In this document: positions 43,893-52,020 of the stretch, one piece after another
Layout of the letters: every line of letters starts with the position of its first letter
Position numbering within the stretch: the first letter of the stretch is position 1
DNA from: Deferribacteres bacterium
GTDB taxonomy: Bacteria; Zhuqueibacterota; Zhuqueibacteria; Zhuqueibacterales; Geothermadaptataceae
NCBI GenBank assembly: GCA_020633675.1
Contig: JACKDE010000002.1
Coordinates: 62,001-126,000, forward strand
Reading direction: 5' to 3'
Length of the DNA: 64,000 bases
Translations under genes and position numbers: made by a program
The notes under the pieces: generated by a model
Database searches by the model: none
Told to the model about the DNA's origin: nothing
Seen by the model: only the letters and a program-made list of their open reading frames with translations

Positions 43893-46601
43893 ATGACCCA
43901 ATATGTGTATAAGTTTGGCGGAGGCAGAGCTGAAGGCCAGGCTGATATGAAAAACCTGCTGGGTGGCAAAGGCGCTAACCTGGCAGAAATGGCAAATCTC
44001 GGATTGCCTGTGCCGGCTGGTTTTTCGATAACCACGGAAGTCTGTACTGCTTTTTACGAAAATAACCGCAACTATCCGCAAGGCCTCGAACAACAAGTGC
44101 AAAACGCGCTTGCGCACATCGAGGAAATCATGCAGGCCAAATTTGGCGATGCGCACAATCCATTGCTTGTTTCGGTGCGTAGCGGCGCGCGCGCTTCCAT
44201 GCCTGGAATGATGGATACCGTGCTCAATCTCGGCCTAAACGATACCACCGTGCAAGGCTTGATTGAACGCACAGACAATCCACGCTTTGGCTACGACTGC
44301 TATCGGCGCTTTGTGCAAATGTACGGCGACGTTGTGCTCGGCCTCAAACCCGAATCGGATGATGACATCGATCCTTTCGAAGAGCTATTGGACAAGAAAA
44401 AAGAAAAGCGCGGTGCTAAATTCGATACCGATTTGTCTGCAGATGATTTGAAGGAGCTGGTTGAAGAATTCAAGGCCGCAATCAAAGAGCGCACTGGCCA
44501 TGATTTTCCGCAAGATCCGATGCAGCAGCTTTGGGGTGCAGTCGGCGCGGTATTCGGTTCCTGGCAAAATGATCGCGCCATCACCTATCGCAAGCTGAAC
44601 GATATTCCAGCTGAATGGGGTACGGCGGTCAATGTTCAGGCAATGGTGTACGGTAACATGGGCGAAGACTGCGGCACCGGCGTCGGCTTCACCCGCGATC
44701 CCGCGACTGGCGAAAACGTCATGTACGGCGAGTATCTCATCAACGCGCAGGGCGAAGATGTGGTGGCCGGCACGCGTACCCCCAAGCCGATTCTGCACTT
44801 GCAGGAAGACATGCCAGCCGCTTTCGCGACATTGAAAGAGATTTCTGAAAAACTCGACAAACATTATAAAGACATGCAGGATTTCGAGTTCACCATTCAG
44901 AATGACAAACTCTGGATGCTGCAAACGCGCGTCGGCAAACGTACCGGCTTTGCAGCATTTAAAATCGCTGTCGATATGGTCGAAGAAGGCCTGATCGATA
45001 AAAATACCGCATTGCAGCGCCTGGAACCCAACCAACTTAACCAATTGCTGCGCCCGATTTTCGACCCGAAAGAAAAAGATGTGCTCATCAATTCCGGCGG
45101 GCTTTTGGCGAAGGGCTTGAATGCCGGGCCTGGCGCCGCTACCGGCAAAATCGTCTTCAACGCAGCCGATGCGGTCGAGTGGGTTAAAAAAGGCGAGCAG
45201 GTTATTCTGGTGCGCATTGAAACCTCGCCGGAGGACATCAAAGGCATGCACGCTGCCGAAGGCATTTTAACTGCACGCGGCGGCATGACCTCGCATGCGG
45301 CCTTGGTAGGACGGCAAATGGGCAAGGTCTGCGTTGTCGGCTGTGAGGCGCTGGAGATCGATTACAAAAAGCGTCAGTTTGCCGTCAATGGCCAAACTGT
45401 GAAAGAGGGTGACTGGATTTCAATCGATGGCACCACCGGCGAAGTGCTGAAAGGCCACCTCGATACCAAGCCTTCCGAAGTGCTGCAAGTTTTGCTCGAC
45501 AAAAGCCTGGCGCCGGAAAAGTCCGACGTCTATCACACCTATTCCAAAATCATGGAATGGGCGGATGAAGTCCGCACCCTGCGCATCCGCACCAATGCCG
45601 ACCAGCCCGATCAATCGCAAAATGCCATCGCGTTTGGGGCCGAAGGTATTGGCTTGTGCCGTACCGAGCACATGTTTTTCGAAGGCGAACGCATCGACGC
45701 GGTGCGCGAAATGATCCTTTCGAAAGATGTTGAAGGCCGGCGCAAAGCACTTGCTAAGTTGCTGCCAATGCAACGTGAAGATTTCAAAGGCATCTTCAAA
45801 GTGATGACTGGCAAGCCGGTGACGGTTCGTACCCTCGATCCGCCCTTGCATGAGTTCTTGCCGCACACTGAAAAAGAAATACACGACCTCGCAGCGAAAA
45901 TGAGCGTCGATGTTGCGGTATTGCAGGCAAAAATAGATAGCTTGCATGAGCTCAATCCAATGCTCGGCCATCGCGGCTGCCGACTCGGCATCGTCTACCC
46001 GGAAATCACCGAAATGCAGGCGCGCGCGATTCTGGAAGCCGCTTGCGAAGCGAAAAAAGAAGGCTTCGAGGCGATTCCGGAGATCATGATTCCGCTGGTC
46101 GGCTACGTCAACGAGCTGAAGTTGCAGGAGCAGATCGTGCGCAAAACCGCAGCGAAAGTGTTCGAAGAGAAGGGCGTCGAAGTGGACTACCTGGTCGGTA
46201 CAATGATCGAATTGCCGCGTGCTGCAGTCACTGCCGATCAAATCGCCACGGTGGCGGAATTCTTCAGCTTCGGCACCAACGATTTAACCCAGACCACCCT
46301 CGGCGTTTCGCGCGATGATTCGGCGAAATTCCTGCCACACTACGTCGAGCACGAAATCATCCCGTCTGATCCGTTCGAGTCCATCGATCAGGAGGGCGTC
46401 GGCACGCTGATGAAAATCGGTGTGGAAAAGGGCCGCGGCGCACGTGATGGTATAAAAATCGGTATCTGTGGTGAACACGGTGGTGAACCGAAGTCGGTGA
46501 AATTCTGCCACAAACTTGGCATGAATTATGTCAGCTGTTCGCCTTTCCGTGTACCTATCGCTCGCCTCGCGGCCGCACAAGCCGTCTTGGAAAGCAAATA
46601 A
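43893..46601 (+). CDS. ppdK: Pyruvate, phosphate dikinase
   Basis: A 902-residue PPDK interconverting pyruvate and PEP with ATP and phosphate. The N-terminal ATP-grasp begins KNLLGGKGANLAEMANLGLP and contains VSVRSGARASMPGMMDTVLN. The swivelling phosphohistidine domain has GGMTSHAALVGRQMGKVCVV with the phosphorylated His. The C-terminal PEP-binding barrel has EGIGLCRTEHMF, MLGHRGCRLGI, SFGTNDLTQTTLG and the active-site GICGEHGGEPKSV region. AAGGAGT lies upstream of the ATG. PPDK makes a reversible step of glycolysis in such bacteria. Confidence 0.96.
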   Translation: MTQYVYKFGGGRAEGQADMKNLLGGKGANLAEMANLGLPVPAGFSITTEVCTAFYENNRNYPQGLEQQVQNALAHIEEIMQAKFGDAHNPLLVSVRSGARASMPGMMDTVLNLGLNDTTVQGLIERTDNPRFGYDCYRRFVQMYGDVVLGLKPESDDDIDPFEELLDKKKEKRGAKFDTDLSADDLKELVEEFKAAIKERTGHDFPQDPMQQLWGAVGAVFGSWQNDRAITYRKLNDIPAEWGTAVNVQAMVYGNMGEDCGTGVGFTRDPATGENVMYGEYLINAQGEDVVAGTRTPKPILHLQEDMPAAFATLKEISEKLDKHYKDMQDFEFTIQNDKLWMLQTRVGKRTGFAAFKIAVDMVEEGLIDKNTALQRLEPNQLNQLLRPIFDPKEKDVLINSGGLLAKGLNAGPGAATGKIVFNAADAVEWVKKGEQVILVRIETSPEDIKGMHAAEGILTARGGMTSHAALVGRQMGKVCVVGCEALEIDYKKRQFAVNGQTVKEGDWISIDGTTGEVLKGHLDTKPSEVLQVLLDKSLAPEKSDVYHTYSKIMEWADEVRTLRIRTNADQPDQSQNAIAFGAEGIGLCRTEHMFFEGERIDAVREMILSKDVEGRRKALAKLLPMQREDFKGIFKVMTGKPVTVRTLDPPLHEFLPHTEKEIHDLAAKMSVDVAVLQAKIDSLHELNPMLGHRGCRLGIVYPEITEMQARAILEAACEAKKEGFEAIPEIMIPLVGYVNELKLQEQIVRKTAAKVFEEKGVEVDYLVGTMIELPRAAVTADQIATVAEFFSFGTNDLTQTTLGVSRDDSAKFLPHYVEHEIIPSDPFESIDQEGVGTLMKIGVEKGRGARDGIKIGICGEHGGEPKSVKFCHKLGMNYVSCSPFRVPIARLAAAQAVLESK

Positions 46602-46619
46602 CATTGTCGAAAGTAGACA

Positions 46620-46656
46620 AACGCCCATCTCGTCCGGCGGGATGGGCGTTTTTTTT
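46620..46656 (+). terminator. Rho-independent terminator after ppdK
   Basis: Perfect 10-bp stem AACGCCCATC (46620-46629) and GATGGGCGTT (46641-46650) with an 11-base loop, followed by eight T (46649-46656), 19 bases after the ppdK stop. Confidence 0.92.
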
Positions 46657-46789
46657 GAGTCAAAATGAAACCGGAAAACAGAAGCATAGCAATCGAGCAA
46701 AAACAAAGATTGATTTTGCTGGTTCTATGCGAATTGTACATTTCTATTTAAAGCAATATAGCTGCCGCAGAGAATCGAATACCAATTAA

Positions 46790-47446
46790 ATGCATTTTCA
46801 ATTTTTTGTCGATTTTGATGGCACCATCGCGCGAGATGATGTCGGTCATACATTTTTTACCACTTTTGGCGCCAACGAAAGCGCGTACCTGGAAATCGAA
46901 AAAGCCTGGCTAAATGATGCAGTGTCATCTGCTGATTTGTACCGGGCAGCCTGTCCGCACATCCAGGTCACGCCGGCTCAATTTGAGGCGTTTTTAGAGA
47001 AGCAGCACATCGATCCGTCTTTCCTAACTTTTTTCAAATATGCCCGCAGCCACAACGAATCGATGCTGGTGTTGAGTGATGGATTTCACAATTATATTGA
47101 ACCTATATTGCGCGCTGCCGGTTTGTCGGAGTTGGAAATATGTGCGAATGCATTTGATTTTGTCGACGATGGTACGATCGCTCCGTCTTTTCCCTACGAG
47201 GCTTTCACCTGCGGGAAGTGCGCCAATTGCAAGCGATACCATGTCCAGTCGCGCCGCGAAGCCGGCTTGACCTCTGTATTTATCGGCGACGGCAAATCCG
47301 ATTGTTGTGGCGCAGTCGAGTGCGATGTGATTTTTGCCAAAAAGGATCTGGAGAAGTTTTGTGTCGACGAGAAATTAGATTATTTTCCATTTCGAGATTT
47401 TCATGATGTCATCCGTAACCTTGAAATCATCCGCAACCGTGCCTGA
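46790..47446 (+). CDS. HAD-IB phosphatase, MtnX-like
   Basis: A 218-residue HAD phosphatase. Motif I is FFVDFDGTIARDDVG with the two catalytic Asp. Motif II is LVLSDGFHNYI, and motif III/IV lie in CANCKRYHVQS and FIGDGKSDCCGAVECDVIFA. A CxxC-rich patch (TCGKCANCK) is typical of MtnX (2-hydroxy-3-keto-5-methylthiopentenyl-1-phosphate phosphatase) and phosphoserine phosphatase-like proteins. The remaining methionine salvage genes are not here, so the specific substrate is open. The following gene may start 44 bases before its stop. Confidence 0.85.
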   Translation: MHFQFFVDFDGTIARDDVGHTFFTTFGANESAYLEIEKAWLNDAVSSADLYRAACPHIQVTPAQFEAFLEKQHIDPSFLTFFKYARSHNESMLVLSDGFHNYIEPILRAAGLSELEICANAFDFVDDGTIAPSFPYEAFTCGKCANCKRYHVQSRREAGLTSVFIGDGKSDCCGAVECDVIFAKKDLEKFCVDEKLDYFPFRDFHDVIRNLEIIRNRA

Positions 47447-48848
47447 GATGGCGGCCGAGCCGATTTTGCAAAAAGTCAGCACGGTAGCACAAAAAACCGA
47501 TACGCGTGCCTTTGTGGTTGGTGGCTTCGTGCGCGATCATTTTTTGGCCAAAAAGGTTAAGGATATTGATTTCGTGGTCGAAGGGGATGGTATTGCCTTT
47601 GCGCAAGCTGTTGCGCGTCATTTGCGCACACGAAATGTGGTGGTGTACAAAAAATTTGGTACAGCTTTGGTTCGCTACCACGGGTATGAGCTCGAATTTG
47701 TCGGTGCGCGAAAAGAAAGCTACCGCGGCGATTCCCGCAAGCCGGATGTTGAACCTGCTGACTTGCAGGCAGACTTATCCCGGCGTGATTTTACGATTAA
47801 CGCCATGGCGGTTTCGCTCAATCGCCAGGATGCCTGGGGCCTTTTTGATCCATTCCATGGCCGCCAAGACCTTTCTCTCGGCGTCATGCGAACACCACTT
47901 GAACCGCAAACAACCTTTCATGACGATCCCCTGCGCATTTTACGCGGTATTCGTTTCGCCACACAATTGCAATTTGCTATCGAAGAAAAGACAAAATTGG
48001 CGATGGCGGAAATGCATGAGCGCCTGAACATCATTTCGCAAGAGCGCATCACCGATGAGTTCGTCAAAATTGTCGCGGCGCCTGTGCCGAGTATCGGTTT
48101 CAGGCTGTTGGACGAGGTGAACGTACTTTCATTGATTTTGCCGGAATTCGTCGAGTTGAAGGGCGTCGATGAAAAAGATGGTCATTTCCACAAGGATGTC
48201 TTTTATCATACATTGAAAGTGCTCGATAATGTTGCCAGTGTGTCGACCGGTGTGCCGCTTCGTTTGGCAGCGATTTTTCATGATATCGCCAAGCCACGCA
48301 CGAAGGCCTTCGATGCCAACAAGGGCTGGTCATTCCATGGGCATGATGAAATCGGTGCGCGCATGTTGCCAGCGATTTTTCGGCGCTTTCGCCTGCCGAA
48401 CGAATGGTTGCGCTATGTTCAAAAGCTCACCCGCCTGCACTTGCGGCCGATTGCTTTGACCGAAGAAGACTGTACAGATTCTGCATATCGTCGCTTGCTG
48501 TTCCAGGCTGGCGCCGAGCTTGAAGATCTGCTGACACTTTGCCGGGCGGATATCACCAGTCGAAACAAGGAGCGTCGCCGTCAACATCTCGCCAACTTCG
48601 ATTTTGTGGTAAAGCGGCTTGAAGAAGTGGAGCAAAAAGACAAGATGCGTGCATTTCAATCACCGGTACGCGGCGATGAGATTATGGCGTTGCTGAGTAT
48701 AGGAGCCGGACCGCTGGTGGGCAGAGCTAAAAGCATGATTGAAGAGGCGATTCTCGAAGGAGTCATTCCAAATGATTACGATGCGGCCAAAGCATACTTG
48801 CTCGAAAACATCGAAATGGTGACTGTGCATAAAAAGCAAAAATCTTGA
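47403..48848 (+). CDS. cca: CCA-adding tRNA nucleotidyltransferase with HD domain
   Basis: A 481-residue enzyme of the poly(A) polymerase/CCA-adding class II family. The nucleotidyltransferase core has FVVGGFVRDHFLAKKVKDID followed by FVVEGDG with the metal Asp pair. RRDFTINAMA and DDPLRILRGIRFA bind nucleotide and primer. The HD phosphohydrolase domain (residues about 250-400) has FYHTLKVLDNV, AAIFHDIAKP and FHGHDEIGARM. The start is ambiguous: ATG 47403 overlaps the phosphatase gene, while MAAEPIL at 47448 would begin just after its stop. Confidence 0.92.
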   Translation: MMSSVTLKSSATVPEMAAEPILQKVSTVAQKTDTRAFVVGGFVRDHFLAKKVKDIDFVVEGDGIAFAQAVARHLRTRNVVVYKKFGTALVRYHGYELEFVGARKESYRGDSRKPDVEPADLQADLSRRDFTINAMAVSLNRQDAWGLFDPFHGRQDLSLGVMRTPLEPQTTFHDDPLRILRGIRFATQLQFAIEEKTKLAMAEMHERLNIISQERITDEFVKIVAAPVPSIGFRLLDEVNVLSLILPEFVELKGVDEKDGHFHKDVFYHTLKVLDNVASVSTGVPLRLAAIFHDIAKPRTKAFDANKGWSFHGHDEIGARMLPAIFRRFRLPNEWLRYVQKLTRLHLRPIALTEEDCTDSAYRRLLFQAGAELEDLLTLCRADITSRNKERRRQHLANFDFVVKRLEEVEQKDKMRAFQSPVRGDEIMALLSIGAGPLVGRAKSMIEEAILEGVIPNDYDAAKAYLLENIEMVTVHKKQKS

Positions 48849-49010
48849 AATGATAGCTTCAGGCAAGCTTGACTCTCCATCCTTTCACCATTATCATGCC
48901 GCTCCCACTTCACTATGCTTTGACTCAAGTTATTTCCAGATCGCCTGGATGTTTGCTGCAAATTTGAAGGCTACAAATTATTGATCTGGGTGGATGAAAA
49001 CGAGCTGCTT

Positions 49011-49784
49011 ATGAATCAGTATCAAAAAATAATGGTTGAGCTGTCGCACGATCAGCAAATTTTCAAGATCATTCTCAACGCACCCAAAGGCAATGTTCTC
49101 GATGTACAAATGATGGCTGACATCACCTCTGCGCTGGCGACGTATGCTGCACAGCCTGAAATCAAGGCAGTTGTTTTTGAAGGGGCCGGCCGCCATTTTT
49201 CGTTCGGCGCCAGTGTGCCGGAGCACACGGCCGAAACGGTCGCCGAAATGCTCAAAAATTTCCATCGGTTGTTTCGGGAATTGATCGCACTCAGCAAACC
49301 ATGCATCGCTGTTGTCCGCGGGCAATGCCTGGGTGGTGGATTGGAGCTGGCCGCCTTTTGTCACTGGATTTTTGCGGCGGATGATGCACAATTTGGCCAA
49401 CCCGAAATCAAACTTGCGGTGTTTCCGCCGGTCGCTTCTCTGATACTGCCGCATCGCATCGGTCAATCCGTCGCGGACGACTTGGTGCTGACCGGCCGTT
49501 CGATATCTGCACAACAGGCATTGGCTATTGGCCTGGTGCACATGATCGACGAAGACCCGGATGAGCAGGCGATTGCTTTCATCGAAAAGAAGCTTTTGCA
49601 TCACAGCGCAACGGCCCTGCATTTTGCAGCAAAATCGTCACGCTACGCCATGCATCAGGCTTTTTTGCAGCACATCGCTGCCGTTGAAAAGATGTATGTT
49701 GATGAATTGATGCGAACGGAAGATGCCAATGAAGGCATCGCTGCCTTTTTGGAAAAGCGCCAGCCAGTCTGGAAGAACAGATAG
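49011..49784 (+). CDS. Enoyl-CoA hydratase/isomerase family, cyclohexadienoyl-CoA hydratase-like
   Basis: A 257-residue crotonase-fold enzyme. IILNAPKGNVLDVQMMADIT, FEGAGRHFSFGASVPEHTAE and VRGQCLGGGLELAAFCHWIF are close to the pattern of cyclohexa-1,5-diene-1-carbonyl-CoA hydratase (Dch). The second oxyanion element is the GGGLEL segment, and GQPEIKLAVFPPVAS completes the pocket. The start is set at ATG 49011 rather than an upstream TTG. An SDR gene follows after 6 bases. Involvement in aromatic-acid or fatty-acyl degradation is plausible, but no other benzoyl-CoA pathway genes are nearby, so the exact substrate is uncertain. Confidence 0.85.
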   Translation: MNQYQKIMVELSHDQQIFKIILNAPKGNVLDVQMMADITSALATYAAQPEIKAVVFEGAGRHFSFGASVPEHTAETVAEMLKNFHRLFRELIALSKPCIAVVRGQCLGGGLELAAFCHWIFAADDAQFGQPEIKLAVFPPVASLILPHRIGQSVADDLVLTGRSISAQQALAIGLVHMIDEDPDEQAIAFIEKKLLHHSATALHFAAKSSRYAMHQAFLQHIAAVEKMYVDELMRTEDANEGIAAFLEKRQPVWKNR

Positions 49785-49790
49785 TGCGAA

Positions 49791-50522
49791 ATGAGATCAG
49801 AAATGGCTTTCGATTTCAAAGATAAGATGGCGGTTATCACAGGCGGGAGCGGTGGCATTGGCCATGCAACCGCGTCTGCGTTTTCGGAAGCTGGCGCAAA
49901 GGTCATTGTCATTGATCGTCAGCATCCGGAAGTCTCGGTGCCCAACAGCCGCTTTGTGAAAGCCGATGTGACTGACTTTGAGCAGGTCGGAGCTTGCGTG
50001 CGCGAAATCGTTTCCACCGAACAAACGATTCATATTTTGGTGAACAATGCCGGCATTTCGCGCGACGCACCAGTGTGGCGAATGACAGAAGCCGATTGGG
50101 ACCAGGTTCTGTCGGTGAATTTGAAAGGTGCGTTCAATTTTATCCATCACTGCGCGCCATATTTTCGTACCCAGAACTTTGGCAAAATTGTCAACGTGTC
50201 TTCGATCAATGGCTTGCGGGGCGCATTTGGATTGGCCAACTATTCGGCATCAAAGGCGGGCTTGATTGGCTTGACGAAAACTGTTGCCCGTGAACTTGGC
50301 CGGCATCAAGTCAATGTGAATGCAGTGGCGCCGGGCTATATTTTAACGCCATTGACCAGGAAGCTGCCACAAAAGATCCTCGACACGGCAAAGGCCGAAA
50401 CCACACTCGGGCGGTTGGGCGCACCGGAAGACGTTGCCCAGGCCATTCTGTTTTTGTGTTCGGAAGCTGCGCGCCACGTCACCGGACACGTGCTCACCGT
50501 GGATGGCGGGCAGGTGGCTTAG
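49791..50522 (+). CDS. Short-chain dehydrogenase/reductase (FabG-like)
   Basis: A 243-residue NAD(P)-dependent SDR. The cofactor loop is AVITGGSGGIGHATASAFSE, and ILVNNAGISRDAPVWRM is the NAG motif. The catalytic Ser is in VNVSSINGLRGAFG and the YxxxK pair in ANYSASKAGLIGLTKTV. The C-terminal region, with TLGRLGAPEDVAQAILFLCS and GHVLTVDGGQV, is as in 3-ketoacyl reductases. It is coupled to the hydratase and probably dehydrogenates its 3-hydroxyacyl-CoA product. A second ATG at 49803 is an alternative start. Confidence 0.92.
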   Translation: MRSEMAFDFKDKMAVITGGSGGIGHATASAFSEAGAKVIVIDRQHPEVSVPNSRFVKADVTDFEQVGACVREIVSTEQTIHILVNNAGISRDAPVWRMTEADWDQVLSVNLKGAFNFIHHCAPYFRTQNFGKIVNVSSINGLRGAFGLANYSASKAGLIGLTKTVARELGRHQVNVNAVAPGYILTPLTRKLPQKILDTAKAETTLGRLGAPEDVAQAILFLCSEAARHVTGHVLTVDGGQVA

Positions 50523-50694
50523 CGCTTTGGCATCACGCTTTCTATGGATCCATTCGAGTTCAGTTGTGCGCTATTTATTGCTCTTGATGTGACAAGGCAA
50601 ACCGAAAAGAGCTTGCTTTCAATCCTGACCTCTCCTATTTTAACTGCGTTTTAGCAGGTCTTTAAATGGCATTATCAAAAATGATCAAAGTAGC

Positions 50695-52011
50695 ATGCCT
50701 CGAAAAGTAAACTATACCGATAAGTTCGAGAAATTCAGCCGGCAAACGTATTTCGATAAGCTCGATCCGGATGAAAAAGCCTGTGTCGAAGAAATGGCCT
50801 TTAGGCATTTGCTAACGTTTCAAGAGTTTCGGCAGGTTGTTGAAGCCGCGCGTGACCTGACGATGTGGGGCGAAGGTGGGATTGCCAATTGGTGGCAGCG
50901 ACACCGAGATAATGCCGAAGTCGGGCAACCATCCCAAAACGATGTGCGGAAAAAGCAGCTCCTAAGCAACCTGCAATCCCATATTGTTCATTTGCGCTCG
51001 CAACCCAAAATGTACCCAAAGCAGCCGTTTTCGCGTCCGAAAAAGCGCGAAAAAAGCAAAATTGTTGCAGCACAATCCGATAAAAATATTTTTGGTATGT
51101 GCCCGGTGGCTTCCGAGCGCACAGTTTGCTGTAACCTGCGTACCATCGATGCCGTGGAAAACTGCATTTTCGGATGCAGCTATTGCACGATCCAGACGTT
51201 TTACAGTGATAAAATCGTTTTTGATGAAAAGTTTGCACAGAAATTGGCGCAGATTGAGCTGGAAAAAGACCGGTTTTATCACATAGGTACTGGGCAGTCG
51301 TCGGACTCGTTGGCCTGGGGCAATCGAAATGGTATTCTCGATAGTCTGTGCCAATTCGCAGCCGACCACCCGAATATCCTGCTGGAATTCAAAACGAAAT
51401 CCAATAATGTTCGTTATTTTTTAGACAATCCAACACCACCTAATATCGTTTGCAGCTGGTCGATGAATACTCCGACCATCATCGATAATGAGGAGCATTT
51501 TACAGCCAATCTCGATGAACGTATCGAAGCGGCGCGGCAGGTGGCAGCATGCGGTGTCAAGGTGGCGTTCCATTTTCACCCGATGGTGTATTATGATAGC
51601 TGGGAGACCGATTATCCGAAGGTGGCGGAAACGTTGATCCGGCAATTCGAACCGCAGCAGGTTTTATTCGTCTCGTTTGGCTCGGTCACGCTCATCAAGC
51701 CGGTTTTGACCAAAATCCGCAATCTCGGCTTCCAAACCAAAATGACTCAAATGGAATTAGTGCCGGACCCGCACGGCAAGCTCACCTATCCCGACGATGT
51801 CAAAATTGCGATGTTTTCCAAAATCCATGAGTCCTTCTCGCCGTGGCGCAATGAGGTGTTTTTCTATTTGTGCATGGAAAAGGCAGCGATTTGGGAACGG
51901 GCTTTTGGGTATGTGTATCCGGATAATGAGACCTTTGAGAGAGATTTTGGCCAAAAAACGCTTCATCAAAAAGTGCGTCGACCTGCCCTGGAAAACGCAA
52001 CTCCAGCCTGA
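50695..52011 (+). CDS. Radical SAM protein, spore photoproduct lyase-like
   Basis: A 438-residue radical SAM enzyme. The iron-sulfur motif ENCIFGCSYCTIQTFY has Cys157, Cys161 and Cys164 (CxxxCxxC). It is preceded by MCPVASERTVCCNLRT, a block typical of the SPL-like family. The remaining sequence has a TIM-barrel pattern with LEFKTKSNNVRYFLDN and SFGSVTLIKPV. It might repair thymine photoproducts or act on an unrelated substrate; no endospore genes of the classical kind besides spmA/spmB are here. An N-terminal 110-residue helical domain precedes the core. Confidence 0.85.
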   Translation: MPRKVNYTDKFEKFSRQTYFDKLDPDEKACVEEMAFRHLLTFQEFRQVVEAARDLTMWGEGGIANWWQRHRDNAEVGQPSQNDVRKKQLLSNLQSHIVHLRSQPKMYPKQPFSRPKKREKSKIVAAQSDKNIFGMCPVASERTVCCNLRTIDAVENCIFGCSYCTIQTFYSDKIVFDEKFAQKLAQIELEKDRFYHIGTGQSSDSLAWGNRNGILDSLCQFAADHPNILLEFKTKSNNVRYFLDNPTPPNIVCSWSMNTPTIIDNEEHFTANLDERIEAARQVAACGVKVAFHFHPMVYYDSWETDYPKVAETLIRQFEPQQVLFVSFGSVTLIKPVLTKIRNLGFQTKMTQMELVPDPHGKLTYPDDVKIAMFSKIHESFSPWRNEVFFYLCMEKAAIWERAFGYVYPDNETFERDFGQKTLHQKVRRPALENATPA

Positions 52012-52020
52012 TACCTGACT

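Noticed and set aside
44385..46241. Long reverse frames (288 and 273 residues) antisense to ppdK
   Set aside because: They mirror a strongly conserved 902-residue enzyme and have no homologue-like motifs.
46790..48848. Frameshift between the MtnX-like phosphatase and cca because of their overlap
   Set aside because: Both proteins are complete with their own motifs; the overlap can be explained by an alternative cca start at 47448.
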